Part shown: positions 43,021 through 54,743 of the stretch, in pieces
How positions within the stretch are numbered: position 1 is the stretch's first letter
Layout: the number at the start of each line of letters is the position of its first letter
NCBI GenBank assembly: GCA_022478985.1
Contig: JAKSZP010005628.1
Coordinates: 27,706-91,705 of the forward strand
Origin: Massospora cicadina
Lineage: Eukaryota; Entomophthoromycota; Entomophthoromycetes; Entomophthorales; Entomophthoraceae
Length of the DNA stretch: 64,000 nt
Direction: 5' to 3'
The notes under the pieces: generated by a model
Told to the model about the DNA's origin: nothing
Database searches by the model: none
What the model saw: only the letters and a program-made list of their open reading frames with translations
Made by a program: the position numbers and the translations under genes

Positions 43021-43695
43021 TTAATTATGCTAGCACCCCAAATAGGGTCATAAAAATATATTAATATTTGGAGAAGCTTTCTGCTTTTATAGCTGCTGCT
43101 GAAGCCAGCATAACTAACTATTCAGTTTGTGAGACATTCTGTCATTGTCAATACAGGATCCTACGATGTTCTTTATTTTTATCTATTTAAGCCCTTTTTG
43201 ACACTTTTAGATTGATCCCTATTTATTAGATATCTGTCATCTTACAAATTTTCTATTATCTAAATAAGAACTGACATGTATAATAAATCAACTTAGCATT
43301 AAATTTAAACATAAGGTGCTTATCACAGAGGAACCTTTTGCAACCCTAGATACCAAATTTATGATTATGGACCATGTAACCCCATTTTCTAGAGTGGATG
43401 ACCAAAGGATCAGCAAATTTATGGCTATACCATGAAACACTTACAATTTATTTCTAAGGATAACTGCAGCTAGCTGAACAGTCTTGTTCACTATATGAAA
43501 GGATAGCATATATCCTCTCAAACTTTACTGGGATTGATTCCTCTTTAAAAATAGTCTACCTTGGACTGATGATAAAAGAATTGAGTTCTACTATAGTGCT
43601 TGTCGAATAATTGCCTGTCCTCTTAAGAAAAGAATGTTTTGGGTACAAATAGTCCTAATGATGGGGAGTTCACCCCTGCACCAGCTCTAAATTGG
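43021..43695. other. No gene recognised between Gyp-2 and Gyp-5
   Basis: A/T-rich sequence outside the flanking elements. No ORF above about 60 residues and no match to other repeats in the window. Confidence 0.4.
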
Positions 43696-44431
43696 TGCTC
43701 ATCAGAAAATTACATAATCAAGCTGATGATGATAATATTTTGATTTCTAATATAGATAAAAGCGGCCAAAAGACCTTGGATGATTCCCAGTGGGACCCCT
43801 CTAATTGAGGTAACACTTTTACAAATCATCTCACATAAATATGATTTTTGGTAAGAATTTGCACAGAATATGTGCCAAAACCTGGGGAGTCCATTGTAGG
43901 TTCCTCACCAGCCAACTTCTAATATAATTTAAACACCTACGCCACAAATACCCCCTTTTATAGCCTTGGAGGTGGTCTTATAAGGCACAACTATTTTCCC
44001 TTGAGGTTATTGGCTAAAATATATCAAATCCTTACCCTACGGGTTTGTCTTGCCTATAATTGACCCTCAATCAGCCTTTTCATCAAAGCAAGATGAGTTC
44101 AAAAGTTCGGATAGTTTGACAACCCATATTTCTAAATAGGCTCAAAGCAAATATTGAATTTTTGCCTATCTTGGTCCAAGCCCCAAGTAAATTAAAATAC
44201 TATGCACTGAGATTAAAAAGAGGCTTGCTTTTAATCCCCTTGCCACCAATTAATAAAGAATTCTGTTAAGACCCAACTTTTGTTAAAGCTTTCAAGTGTT
44301 AGTATTTATTTATTGCTTAAAAAACTGCCTATTTTTTTATTCCAGAAGTTGAAATAAAACTTCTCCTGCCATATTATTGAAATTATGGGCAAACTATCAT
44401 CTACAAGCACACAAAAACCCTGATTCTAACA
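43696..44431 (+). repeat. Gyp-5 5' LTR
   Basis: 43763-44100 aligns with 62712-63050, including GCCAAAAGACC and the promoter-like block at 43951-43972. It ends TAACA before the primer site. The start is inferred from the alignment. Confidence 0.6.
43951..43972 (+). promoter_or_regulatory. Core-promoter-like block of the Gyp-5 LTR
   Basis: CCCCCTTTTATAGCCTTGGA followed by GG, nearly identical to 62901-62924. Related blocks lie in the LTRs of Gyp-6 and Gyp-4. TTTTATAG could serve as a TATA element. This is inference from conservation only. Confidence 0.4.
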
Positions 44432-44433
44432 AG

Positions 44434-44451
44434 TGGTGCTACTACAAGGGG
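44434..44451 (+). promoter_or_regulatory. Gyp-5 primer-binding site
   Basis: TGGTGCTACTACAAGGGG is close to the TGGTGCTCACTACAGGGG of other elements and two bases from the LTR end. Confidence 0.55.
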
Positions 44452-44469
44452 TAGTACACCAAAAAATTA

Positions 44470-46060
44470 CAATAAATGGAGGATGTTGGGGTGGATAACC
44501 CTTGCAATTTCCCTCTGCCTCTAAACCACAGCTAGTTGCCCTTGAACAACAAATAGCCAGCGCTTTATCATGACTTAAAATCTCGAACACCACCCAATTA
44601 AACGTCCCTTGAAAGACAAGTTTACCCCTGGTGAGTGTAGCATTGCTTCGTTATTATACAATTATGAAGCAGCCATAGAAGGGGAGACTGACTATCAGAA
44701 GGTAAAGAACATCCTTCCTCATTTAAGTCGCCTGGCCCAAGAAATGATGGTCCTAATATGGATACTCTATACACCTGAGATGAGGTTAAGGAAGCTCTTA
44801 TAGCTGACTTTGGCTCCAAACAGAGTTTAACTAGGGAAAGATAAACCTTTATGCGCTTTAGTATGTACAAAAGTGAACGTATCACTGCCTTTGCTGAGCG
44901 ATTTTACCTTGCTGCTCAGAGTTGTCAGCATCTAACATGATAAAATTGTATGATGTCATCGCGTCCATGTTAACTGGGTTAGCTTCCCAATCTTCTTTAG
45001 CTTGGCATGTTATCTCAGTAAAGCGAAACTTTAATTACGTCCATGACATAAATGAGGCCTTTTTAGACGTTGCTGATTTTCATACCTGTGCGACAACAAA
45101 TGAAGCTGTATATAACCCCCAGGTTTGAATTCATTGAGGAGTATTCAAATGAAGTCCAAATGAAGAAGACTAAGTTGACTCCTATTCTGGCTACCACTCT
45201 GAGCCCAACACATGTGGTTTAGCTCAAATCTGATCTTCCTTCGCCCATCCAACCTGAGATTTCCAAGCTAGTAAGTAATAGTGCATTATTGTTAATGAGG
45301 CAACGCTCTCAGCCCTCACCTTGCCCCCAAGATCAGTTTGTGCCATCTAACAAACCTCTCCAAGTGATTCCAAAGCCTGCTTCTAAGCCTAAACCACTAT
45401 CTCAGATGACATTCTCTTCCACCAACAATTGGCTTAAGGGCCAGGTCAATAAATATAAACCACCTGTTTTCCCAAGGCCCACAGCCTCTAATCGTCCCAA
45501 GGCTGGCGTAGTTAGTCATTCCACTCCACGATGCTATCTCCTCCAGCTATATCTAATCCAAAACCTGTAGCCATGAGGAAGCTCAAACCTCTCCCTCTGG
45601 TGACAGTCATTCCCACCAACCATGGGCTCAAGGACAAAGCTGCTCAAGCTAAGTTGCCTGCTCCTCCAATGATAATCTCTGCGGGTAGCCCCATAGCTAC
45701 TAAAGTTATGACTTCCTCCTTCAACCGCTCTTCTATCATCCACCCAATGTGTGTGGACAACTCTTCTGATGACGAGTCTGAAGGGTTATGAGAATGTCGG
45801 ATATTATGTTCTAGAAGCCCCAGCCAGAATAGGTATACCAGATTAGCTGAGTCCTAAAGGAGTAGAGGAGACCTCCATACCTGAGGACACGTACCCCAGC
45901 AAAGTACTATGGTGCCCAAAAGTTATTGACACTGCCAGCGATGCTGATCAGTTCATGTCTGGCTTGATTAGACCTCTTCAGCAGGTCCATACCATTAAAT
46001 TTATCATGGAAAAATACCCTGAGACTGCTCGCAAACTAACCTTCACCTTCCAGCTTAAAA
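44470..46060 (+). pseudogene. Gyp-5 gag
   Basis: 44609-44803 starts 'KDKFTPGECSIASLLYNYEA', matching the Gyp-6 gag ('FTPGEGSVASFHFIYK') and Gyp-7. 44922-45128 has 'LTGLASQSSLAWHVISVKRN', like 'LAGLASHPSLAMHLSSVKRS' of Gyp-6. The later part (45289-45791) is Pro/Lys-rich and ends with an acidic 'DNSSDDESEG', also present in Gyp-6. Frame changes separate the pieces. It would form the particle and bind RNA; no clear CCHC knuckle is seen. Confidence 0.6.
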
Positions 46061-46420
46061 AGTCTTGGCTCTGTCTCCTAACTTTGAAGGAACACTAACC
46101 AAGGTGGAAGTGGTCATTGAAAAAGTCTGGGTAATGGCCATCCTGGATAATGGATCCCCAGTTAACGTAATCTCCTCCAAGCTCATCAAAAATATAAAGC
46201 TGGCGCCTGACTTGAAGTATAATCAAAACTTTGGAAGTGTAGGACCAAACAACACCCATGCCTTTGGGGTCTATTATTCCCTTCCCATTCAAATTGGGAA
46301 GCTTATATTATTGGCTCCTGCAGTGACCTAGGACAACAAGACTTATAATATCCTCATAGGTACCCATTTTATTTTGAGTATGAGGGAATAATTAACCTGA
46401 AGCGAGGTTTCCCCTCATTA
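46061..46420 (+). pseudogene. Gyp-5 aspartic protease
   Basis: 46065-46331 reads 'VWVMAILDNGSPVNVISSKL', then 'IKLAPDLKYNQNFGSVGPNN' and 'LPIQIGKLIL'. It aligns with the Gyp-6 protease. The active-site loop is D-N-G where D-[ST]-G is expected. A stop ends the frame at 46329 just before the 'DNKTYNILIGT' flap. Confidence 0.65.
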
Positions 46421-47736
46421 CTCAACTATAAAGTCCCTTTAGTCTTATCCAATAAAAAAACCAGCATTAACGAATACTCTTGCCTGGTCAAATACCCCTT
46501 TTCCGCTTTGCCTTAACATTACACCACTCTTGGCAAGATACAAAAAATTGGCCGATTCAGTGGATGCAAGGTAGGGTATCTCTTTCTATGCTGCAGACGA
46601 GGTCTTAGTTAAGCCTGGTATGACAACGAGTGATTGACATAAAGATCACGCTCCAAATTGCACACCATTGCTTGTTACACCACGTAAGTATTGAGGGCGT
46701 TAGCCACTTGGAGCCTCAGGTATGCCTGGGATACTAAACCCAGCCTACCAGAGACATATCACTATCCATTTGGGAAACCTCACTGGCAAGGACATGGTTA
46801 TAAGAAAACACCAGGAGATTGGCAGATGCTTATTAATCCCCATAGAGGATATTTAAAAGTATCCACTTCATTGGCTCTATGATTGAAGTGGGCTTGCCAA
46901 CGGATAACCTGTTATGTACCTTACCCAATATCCATATTTCGGATGAGATGACCCCAGATGATCTGGAAAAGGTCCTTACTTTTCTTGGAAGGATATAGCG
47001 ACATATTTTCTTAAATTGGATAATGACTATTGCCATAAGAAGGACTGGAGACATTTCATTGATTTGGGTGATGCCCCTCCCATTTGGTCAAAACCTTACC
47101 ACAAATCAAAGGTGGAAAACAACAGATGAGGACTGAGCTCAAGCATTTATTAGACGCGGGGTTACTAGTTTCTTCACAAAGCCCTTAGTCTTCCCCTCTG
47201 TTGCCTATCAAAAAGAAAAACGGAGATCTTAAGATAGTCATGGATTACTGAAAATTAAATAATCTCACAAAAAAGATAGCTATCCTATCCCCTGCATTAA
47301 TGACGCCCTGTCCCAACTCTCAGGTTCTAACTTTTTGTCTGCCAGGGACTTGGCTAGCGGATATTGGCAAATAGACCTTTCCCCCAAAAGCCAGGAGAAA
47401 TATGCTCTCACATTTAGTGAAGGTCTTTTCCAACCCACTTGACTTCTTCAAGGGTTGTGCAATGCGCCCGCAACTTTTCAGCAAGCCATGGACCATATCT
47501 TGCAGGCCCTAAAGTGAAGTTGCGTCATCATCTATCTTTATGACATTACAGTGTTTTAAAAGACCGTCACCGAACATCTGACTCACCTGAAGGAAAAATT
47601 TCGCCGCTTATGCAAGTCCAAAATCAAGTTTAAAACCCTCCAATTGCACTTTTTTCCAGAGAAAGCTAAACTTTGGACACACTATTTTTCAAGAAGGATC
47701 TAACCATTACAGAACAAGGTCGAAGCCATATCAAAA
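46421..47736 (+). pseudogene. Gyp-5 reverse transcriptase
   Basis: Pieces in three frames give 'DLGDAPPIWSKPYHKSKVEN', 'SSPLLPIKKKNGDLKIVMDY', 'KLNNLTKK', 'LASGYWQIDLSPKSQEKYAL', 'LQGLCNAPATFQQAMDHILQ' and 'CVIIYLYDITVF'. The catalytic box is Y-L-Y-D, so the first Asp is lost. The thumb region follows with 'NKVEAISKMPHPKNLWDIQV'. Many stops. Confidence 0.7.
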
Positions 47737-48430
47737 ATGCCTCACCCTAAAAATCTATGGGATATTCAGGTATCTAAGGGCATGATGGGGTATTACCATC
47801 AGTTCATTCCAAAGTATGCTCTTCTCAGCGAGCCCCTTGTCCGCCTATTGATGAAAAATACTCCTTTCCATTGGAGTACAGAACAAAAGGATACTTTTAA
47901 AATACTGAAGCAACTGCTGCAACAACGTCCTATCTTATGGCCCCCAGAGATTATAATAAAACTTTTATCTTATTTACCATCGCCTCAGATTATGACGTTG
48001 GGGCCATATTAGCCCAATTAGATGAACATGATTTAGATTTTCACGTATCCTATTTCAGTAAGATGCTATCAAAGGAGGAGCGCAACCACAGCGTCACATA
48101 AAAGGAGTGCCTTGATGTTTTGTTAGCTGTAAAACACTACCGCCCTTTCTTGTATGGCACTACCTTCACTGTGGTTACTGACCACGTTTCTTTGAAATGG
48201 TTACAGAATATGAAGGATTCTAGTGAGCGGTTAGCGCGCTGGGCTCTAAAGCTCCAGCATTTTTACATGAAGATTGAAAATTGTGCAGGAACCCGCCATA
48301 TGAATGTTGATGGGTTATCTCAGCTGCTCATCCTGCATTTGGATAATAGTGAGGTGGAGAGATTTCATGACCTCTTAATGACCCCAGTGACTGAGATGAT
48401 AAGGATGAACTGGTCCAGAAAAAGTTAGCC
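47737..48430 (+). pseudogene. Gyp-5 RNase H
   Basis: 47990-48110 reads 'YDVGAILAQLDEHDLDFHVS' and 'NHSVT-KECLDV'. 48120-48428 is open and reads 'LAVKHYRPFLYGTTFTVVTD', 'HVSLKWLQNMKDSSERLARW' and 'GTRHMNVDGLSQLLILHLDN'. This is a well preserved gypsy RNase H with one stop at the 'VT-KEC' position. Confidence 0.75.
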
Positions 48431-48690
48431 CGGCACTCCCACAACACAAAAGTGGAGGGCAGGAAGTTTTATAAACAGGTGGGGGCAAAGTGGTTGCCTA
48501 ATCTACGGACCTTGGAAAGTGTACCAAGTATCCTGGAAGCTCACTCTACCCTAGGTCAAGGGGGAGTTAAGAAAACCTATGAGTAAATTATGGCGCTGTA
48601 TTATTAGGAAGGAATCATAGTAACTTTTGCTGAAGTCTTAGATGTCTGCCTTACGTGTAAAAAGCAATCTGTCACAGCTTGAGGATGACA
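48431..48690 (+). pseudogene. Gyp-5 integrase, zinc domain only
   Basis: 48480-48680 reads 'KWLPNLRTLESVPSILEAHS', 'TLGQGGVKKTYE' and 'DVCLTCKKQSVT'. This is the H-x-H...C-x-x-C domain with the second His replaced by Gln. The catalytic core is not found downstream, so the element was cut here. Confidence 0.65.
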
Positions 48691-49646
48691 TGATAATGGG
48701 GACCAATATCAAGAATAAAGCTGTATGTCATGAGGCCAATAAGGTGAAGTTGGCAGGCTTCCTGACCTCAAACATACCATGGATCATTGATGGGTTAAGG
48801 CTAGGTATGCTCAGGTTGTTCCTTTGGATGGGAGAGAAGTTTATCCCAGCATTACAGCAGGTGCATTTAAAAAAACCAGTTTTTCAAAGAAAAAATGATG
48901 GTTCAATTCAATTTTTCAGTGAACAGGGTCTCAAACCCATTTGTTTTTCAAAGATTTACAGCTAGAGTCAGTCTTACCTACAATCAATAACCCAAGTTTG
49001 GTCGATTGCCAAGTATAGTACACTGCCCAATGGAAGCATGCACTTATTGGTGCACCTTAGCTTAGCACCACTTCCATCAATTGATTATTCCCCAAAATTT
49101 CCTTAAATCTGCTTTCTTAAGACCAATCTCTCTTGTTGGTCAACATCCTCCATAATAAAAACCATTTGTCAGTATATGCTTTCTTTATGTTACCTTGGGT
49201 GAACTTGTGCGCAGAACTCTTTGAGGAGGTCTCATGAAACAGTAACCATTTGATTTTCAGAAACCATAACTCTCTCCTCTGGTGCACCACTGGGCTGCCC
49301 TGGTTCCCTCCATCCCAGTCTGATTTTTCACTCCAGCCCAGAGCACCTCTTGGGTATGAAACCCACTTTGGGGTTCTCTTCCTCCTTGTTGTTAGTATGG
49401 TTTTGTTCTTTTTTATTTATTGTTAATCTTCCTCGCCCTAAGTTACTACAGCTCAAGCTTCCTCTGCAGGTTTCTACTTAATTTATTACTAACGACTGGT
49501 TCCTGGTGTTAGGTCTGTGAACCATGAACAACCACGCTGGTAACAGGAGAGTTATAGACACTCTCCTTACATTAGTTGACCAATACCTTTACTTTATGTG
49601 CATGATATTTTTACATGTGGGACTTTCACAAAGTGTGAATGGTATG
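48691..49646. other. Unassigned stretch before Gyp-6
   Basis: It contains a 107-residue plus-strand frame (48642-48965) with 'LTSNIPWIIDGLRLGMLRLF' and 'KKPVFQRKNDGSIQFFSEQG'. I do not recognise it. The rest is T-rich with no gene call. It may be another broken element. Confidence 0.35.
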
Positions 49647-50324
49647 TGTTGGATTTTTGGTTGGGGAGATGCTCTCTGGTGATTTTTCCCCTAAATACAA
49701 CAAATTTGGGGAATGAAAACACTGAAAATAATAAAATAAATAGACACAGAAAGATATAAAGTTAGTGTTTTTTTATATATTTATTAGGCCTCCAAGGAGT
49801 TAAGAAAAAGCCCTCTAAATAAGTTAATATTTATTATTTAAGTTGGCGAGGCTCGAAGTTTGGATGGCTTAGAAATTCTTTATTAGTAATTATTATGATC
49901 TGACCTATTGGATCTTAGAAAGCTCGCATCATTTTGATGAAATGACTGTCGGAAAGTCAATTTTTGAAAGGGTATGACCATGAGGTAACAGTTTAATAAA
50001 TTTCACCCAATCAGTGGCCATGAACTTATTTTTACCTTTCAACACCCCTTCCAACCCTATAAAAGGGGCCAGCTTCCATTGGGTAGGTTGCACTAAATTA
50101 GTGTTGGCCTGGGGAAAAACTTTCAATGGGCTCTCATGAATTTGCCACATAGTCAGCACAAGTTTATTACAAACTTCAGGGAATTTGGCCAAGAGTTATT
50201 ACTAATTTTATTACCCTAATTTAAAGGATTCCACTGAGGATTGGCCAGGGTATTTAAGCAAATTAGGTCCAAATTATAAGACAAAAAATTCTTATTACAA
50301 TATTTGACTTGTAACTGTTTAAAA
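49647..50324 (-). repeat. Gyp-6 3' LTR
   Basis: It aligns with 61518-62132 from TTTGGTTGGGGAGATGCTCT onward. The TATA-like block CCTTCCAACCCTATAAAAGG is at 50048-50067. Confidence 0.8.
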
Positions 50325-51430
50325 TTACCCCCTTCAAGAGTGCTAGGGGAAGAGTAAGGGCGCAAGGATTGGACAGGGACGCAGTTAATGGTAGCTCTGG
50401 TAGCCAGGAATTTTATTGATTACTAATCCCCTCGCTTATAAGTGATGTCAAAGGGCTTTCCAAACAGACCTGAGCTTCTCACTTCTGGGAGTGATGTGAT
50501 TATGGTAGTATAGCACCAAGTCTGACAATTGGAAGGTAGGTAGAGGAGGCTGGAGCTCATTAGCTTCTTGACCCTCTTTAGTGACCATCTTTGCCAAATT
50601 AGTCATCGCTTCTGATTGCAACTGGATGATGTGCTGGGCTAACTTCATCATAGCTTGCTCAGGATCAGCCTTATCAGGGAATATATCTTTTGTTAGTAAA
50701 ACTGGAAACCCAGGTTCTCATCCATATAATACTCAGAATGGCGGCATTTTAAGGATCTGGTGATAGCTATATGATAAGCCATAAGAGCACTTGGTAAGTA
50801 AAGATCCCAGTGAGGAGGGTCAGAAGTGTCCATTTTGCATAAAATAGAGACCAGTGCCCCATTGGCTCATTCCACAGTACCATTGGTCAAGGGGTTTTAG
50901 GTGGCAGAAAAGAGCTGTTGCGTGCCCATGGATGTAGCAAGGATCTTCACCACTCTGGAGGTAAAATTTTTCTCATTGTCACAGAGCAGGACCTCGGGAC
51001 AACCCTGGCAAGAAAATATATATTAAAGAACTGGCCGGTGCTTTGGCAGCTTGAGCAGGAAATACCACATCCTCAACCCATTTAGTAAAATAATCAATAC
51101 AAACCAAAATAAAGATTTCCACCAGTGGTCTGAGGTATTGCCTACCAGATCTAGACTTATGGTGTGAAAGGGTTGTTGAGGTGTAGTGGATTGGTACAGA
51201 TCCCTGGTCTTGTAGCTGGATTGCTTCTTGAAAGTTATAAATGCATCCAGGACTTCATTTATTGTCTCCATGATGCTCTCCTAGTTATTTTAATCTTTAA
51301 TCCAGTCATAGGTTTTTTGTACTCCGCTATGCCCTAGAAGGGTATGAGACTCCAAAATAATGGGTACGCGCTCTGATGGTCTGAGATAGGGCAACCAATT
51401 AACCTCTTTTTCTTATATGAGTTTCCATTC
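50325..51430 (-). pseudogene. Gyp-6 integrase
   Basis: 51023-51271 (minus) reads 'YQSTTPQQPFHTISLDLVGN', with the first catalytic Asp in 'SLDLVG'. 50880-50920 encodes the 'NGTVE' region (CATTCCACAGTACCATTGGT), and 50448-50651 the C-terminal part ('MMKLAQHIIQLQSEAMTNLA'). A C-terminal end near 50375 is shared with Gyp-3 and Gyp-4. It is broken by several stops. Confidence 0.65.
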
Positions 51431-51960
51431 TCCACTTTTGTTTTGCGGGAGTGTCATGCTATAATCCTTTGTATTGGTTCATCTTCATCAGCCCATGCGT
51501 CAGGTGTCATAAGGAGGTCATGCAACCACTCAGCTTCACTATTGTTAAGGTGAAGGACAGGCAGACGCGCCAATCCATCAACTTTCATATGACGTGTCCC
51601 TGCTTGATGCTCTATGGTCATATCATAATGATGGAGCTTAAGAGCCCAGCAAGCCAACCGCCCATTAAATCTTTCATATTTTATAACCACATTAATGAGG
51701 CGTGTTCAGTAATCACTATAAAAAATGATGTCCCATATAGGAAATGGCGGTAGTTTTTAATAGCAAGCAAGTCAGCCAGGCACTCCTTCTCAGTGACGCT
51801 GTAATTGTGCTCAGCCTTTAAGAGCATTTTACTAAAATAAGAAACAGAATAATTGATTCCACTTTCATCCAAATGAGCCAGTATAGCTTCAATGGCATAA
51901 TCAGTGGCATCTGTGAACAGCATGAAGGGCTTGACATAGTCATGGTGGTGGAGTATTGGC
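51431..51960 (-). pseudogene. Gyp-6 RNase H
   Basis: 51681-51923 (minus) reads 'MLFTDATDYAIEAILAHLDE', 'HNYSVTEKECLADLLAIKNY' and 'ITEHASLMWL'. 51454-51690 continues 'GRLACWALKLHHYDMTIEHQ' and 'GTRHMKVDGLARLPVLHLNN'. Nearly continuous, with one frame change. Confidence 0.75.
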
Positions 51961-52255
51961 CTTTTTTCAATAGCTCCTTCAAAGTCTCAAAGGCGGCCTT
52001 TTGTTCTTCACCCAATAGAAGGGGGTGTTATTAGCCAGGAGGCGGACAAGGGGCTCGCTGAGTTGGGCGAATTTTAAGACAAATTGATGATAGTACCCAT
52101 TAAGCCTAAGAAGACTTGTATGTCATGAAGCATTTTAGGCGTTGGCATCTTATATATCTCTTCAACCTTATCCTGTAGAGGTTGGATCCCATTTTGAGAG
52201 ATGGCGTGCCCAAAAAACCAGCTTCTTCTGGAAAAAAGTACACTTGAAGTGATTT
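51961..52255 (-). pseudogene. Gyp-6 reverse transcriptase, C-terminal part
   Basis: The minus strand reads 'GHAISQNGIQPLQDKVEEIY', 'PTPKMLHDIQVFLGLMG' and the following thumb sequence. It continues directly from the fragment at 58333 once LINE-B1 is taken out. Confidence 0.7.
52232..52255. repeat. Target-site duplication of LINE-B1, left copy
   Basis: AAAAGTACACTTGAAGTG-TTTA is repeated at 58337-58359 with one change. It is gypsy RT coding sequence ('CTFF' region) copied on insertion. Confidence 0.85.
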
Positions 52256-52377
52256 AAACCTCCATAATTTCAAAGTCTCTCTTTCTGCTAAGCATCACTT
52301 TTTAAAGTCAATTCAGCCTGAAATTTAGCTCCACTAAAGAGATTTACGAAAACTATTAGCAAATATGGCGGGAAACC

Positions 52378-54656
52378 ATGCAAAAGAACCCGCAGGCTAT
52401 GCCAAACGAGCCAGCACCACCCCAAACAAAGCAACTCTCGGTTACCCACCTCAGGTTCAACCAGAATCACCCGCTCTCAAGCAACAGCCATGAAAGCAGG
52501 CACCACCCCCAACCTGGAGCTACTTCAACTAGCGCCAGTTCACCTGATCGCACTTCTGCAACCTACACGCCTAACAGCTCTGTGTGCGCTGCCTCCCATC
52601 AACCCGCTGGGCCCCCTCCAACCAAGGAGGCCATCACCCATACTGTTTTAATGGCGCCTGCTCAGTTGAATGCAACTCAGCCCAACCAGGCATTCACCTC
52701 CCCCATTGTGTCAGCTAATTCAGCCCCATCTATTATTGCTGACGCCGTGTTTCTGGCTCCCTCCATGAGGGGCGATACCCAGCTAACTGGCCCCCAAACC
52801 CTCAGATGTAATGTTAGATTAGCCGCACATTCTGGTTCAATAAGCACCAAATTGGGACAATCTACTCTTCCCAATGAGGATTCAAATGGTTCAGATTTTG
52901 GAACTTCACACCAGTTCCAATCTCACCCGTCCCATTTAAACCCCATAATCGGCACTTTTCAAGTCGGCACTTTATCTCCATATGCTGAAAACGACCAATT
53001 CACCAATCAGCCAGTGAGTTTTGCCCATGAAATCATAGCAAATACTCGGGCTGAATTTACCCAAATAGATTGGGATGGTGATGAAACATCGCCCTCCTCC
53101 CAATTGGCTGGAGTTAATTCCAATATGGATGGGCCTCCCCAATTTAGCGAGGCCAACAATCCGCCCCTCAATTTAATATGACGCCAGCAACTGCTGTAAC
53201 ATTCCAGCAACAAGGGAACTCCACAAACTTGTTCAAACCACCAGCTCACACTCAACCTGCGATTGCAGCACAAAGCAAACACAAACGTACCAAAGGAGCC
53301 ACTGGGGCGTGACAAAAACCTCTGGCACCAACGCTTCCCAAAGCTGATCCCCGTGAAGTGGCATTTTTTTGCTGATGTTAAGAAGAAATGGGCTGAAACT
53401 AGAGCGCAAAAAGCTCTACCTCGCTCAACCCTCTCCCACGCAATTCGCCTTTATTATGGGCATAACCCTGTTGAATTCTATACAGAGGATTACTTCCCAT
53501 ACTTTGCAGCGATTGCGGAGACATTCCCAATTAACACCACCATCCATGAATCAGTGGAGGGCCACTACATCGATGTGAGCTTCACTGAAGCTGCCCTAGC
53601 TGACCATGCTGCCACCCTCCAGGTCATTATTCCACGTGGATCGCTTCGCATCTCCCGCACATGCTCTCACCTGGAGAAAATTTCATGGGTTACTTTTTCC
53701 AACCTACCAACGACTGTTGATCCTAAGTTTCTTAAACTGGCGCTCCATCGTGGTTTAATGGAGTTTGGGTCTGTTCTTTCAGTGGACTTTAGCGTCCCCT
53801 CTTACTATGCTCCCACTCAAAGAGCTCGCACTGCTAGGGCGTCGTTAATCCCCTCCCCCACTGTATCCCGCAACATTGAGGTTATTCCTCGTGTGGCGGT
53901 AGTTGGGGCATGCCCTGAGATCTTTTTTGTCGACTCTGATTAGGAGCGCCCCCGGTGTTCATGGTTTAAACCCTTGGACACTTTTATAGTGGCTGCACAG
54001 CTCGAAAACAAGCCCTCTTAGCCACCATCCAGGGGCCTAAACCAGGCCAAAAATGATCCCACGTGGCCGCAGCAGCAATTCCACAACCCACACAATGGGT
54101 TCCCGTTCAAGACCTGTCCCCTGAGGCCTTACGCCTAGCAGTTGAAACAGCTAACCCTTTTATTGATATGGGATACCTTCGCGCTCATGCCCCCCTTCCA
54201 GTGGGCACCTCCTCCAATCTCCCAGAGTCAACTCCCTCTCTCACCAAGCGCAAGGCATCTCCCACAGGGTGCCCCTCGTCAGCCACCCCCACTCAGGGCT
54301 CCGCGGCACCCCCACCAACCTCCACCAGCGATTTATTGCATTAACCCTCAGCTCTCAATGGAGCTATGCCCACCAGCATGGACTGGCAACCCGCGGCCTG
54401 CGGTAGAAGTGCCACCTCAAAGAGTCCTACCCCAACCCCACAGTCCATTTCGCGCGGATCCTTTGCAGTGTTGGAGGAAGTGAATATGGACTCAGACTCA
54501 TCAAATGGGGACACCGCGGAGGTCACCATTGAGCACCCTCAGGTCCTTCACCTGCAACGGAGCGGGGGCAGCATCCTAGGCTGGCTTACTGGGTCCTCCG
54601 CCCCCCACCCTCTCCTTCCCTCAGAACCCTCGACGCTCCTCACAGATTGCAGCTAA
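52378..54656 (+). pseudogene. LINE-B1 ORF1
   Basis: From ATG 52378 one frame runs to 53943 with a single in-frame TGA at 53179. The first ~270 residues are Pro/Ser/Gln-rich and probably disordered. The folded domain at 53430-53800 reads 'HYIDVSFTEAALADHAATLQ', 'EKISWVTFSNLPTTVDPKFL' and 'GLMEFGSVLSV', homologous to ORF1 of LINE-A1 and the half-LINEs. A CCHC knuckle at 53953-53996 survives as 'CSW' and, after a frameshift, 'LGHFYSGC'. A Pro-rich tail in another frame ends at 54656. The role is expected to be binding the element RNA. Confidence 0.75.
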
Positions 54657-54743
54657 TAGTCAAGCTAAAGGACTCAAAACTAGCCGCCTCACAGCAGCAG
54701 GTTTAAGCGCTGGCAACCCCCCAGGACATGGAGGGGAACAGCT

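Larger units (their letters stand above)
43696..48690 (+). mobile_element. Gyp-5: gypsy element, plus strand, 3' end missing
   Basis: 5' LTR, primer site, gag, protease, RT, RNase H and the start of integrase follow in order on the plus strand. The sequence departs from integrase near 48690, and no 3' LTR is found before Gyp-6. Its LTR matches the Gyp-7 LTR, so they are one family. Gag also resembles that of Gyp-6. Confidence 0.7.

Noticed and set aside
43380..43560. Possible copia-like reading ('LNSLVHYMKG')
   Set aside because: Too short, interrupted by stops, with no other copia motif nearby.
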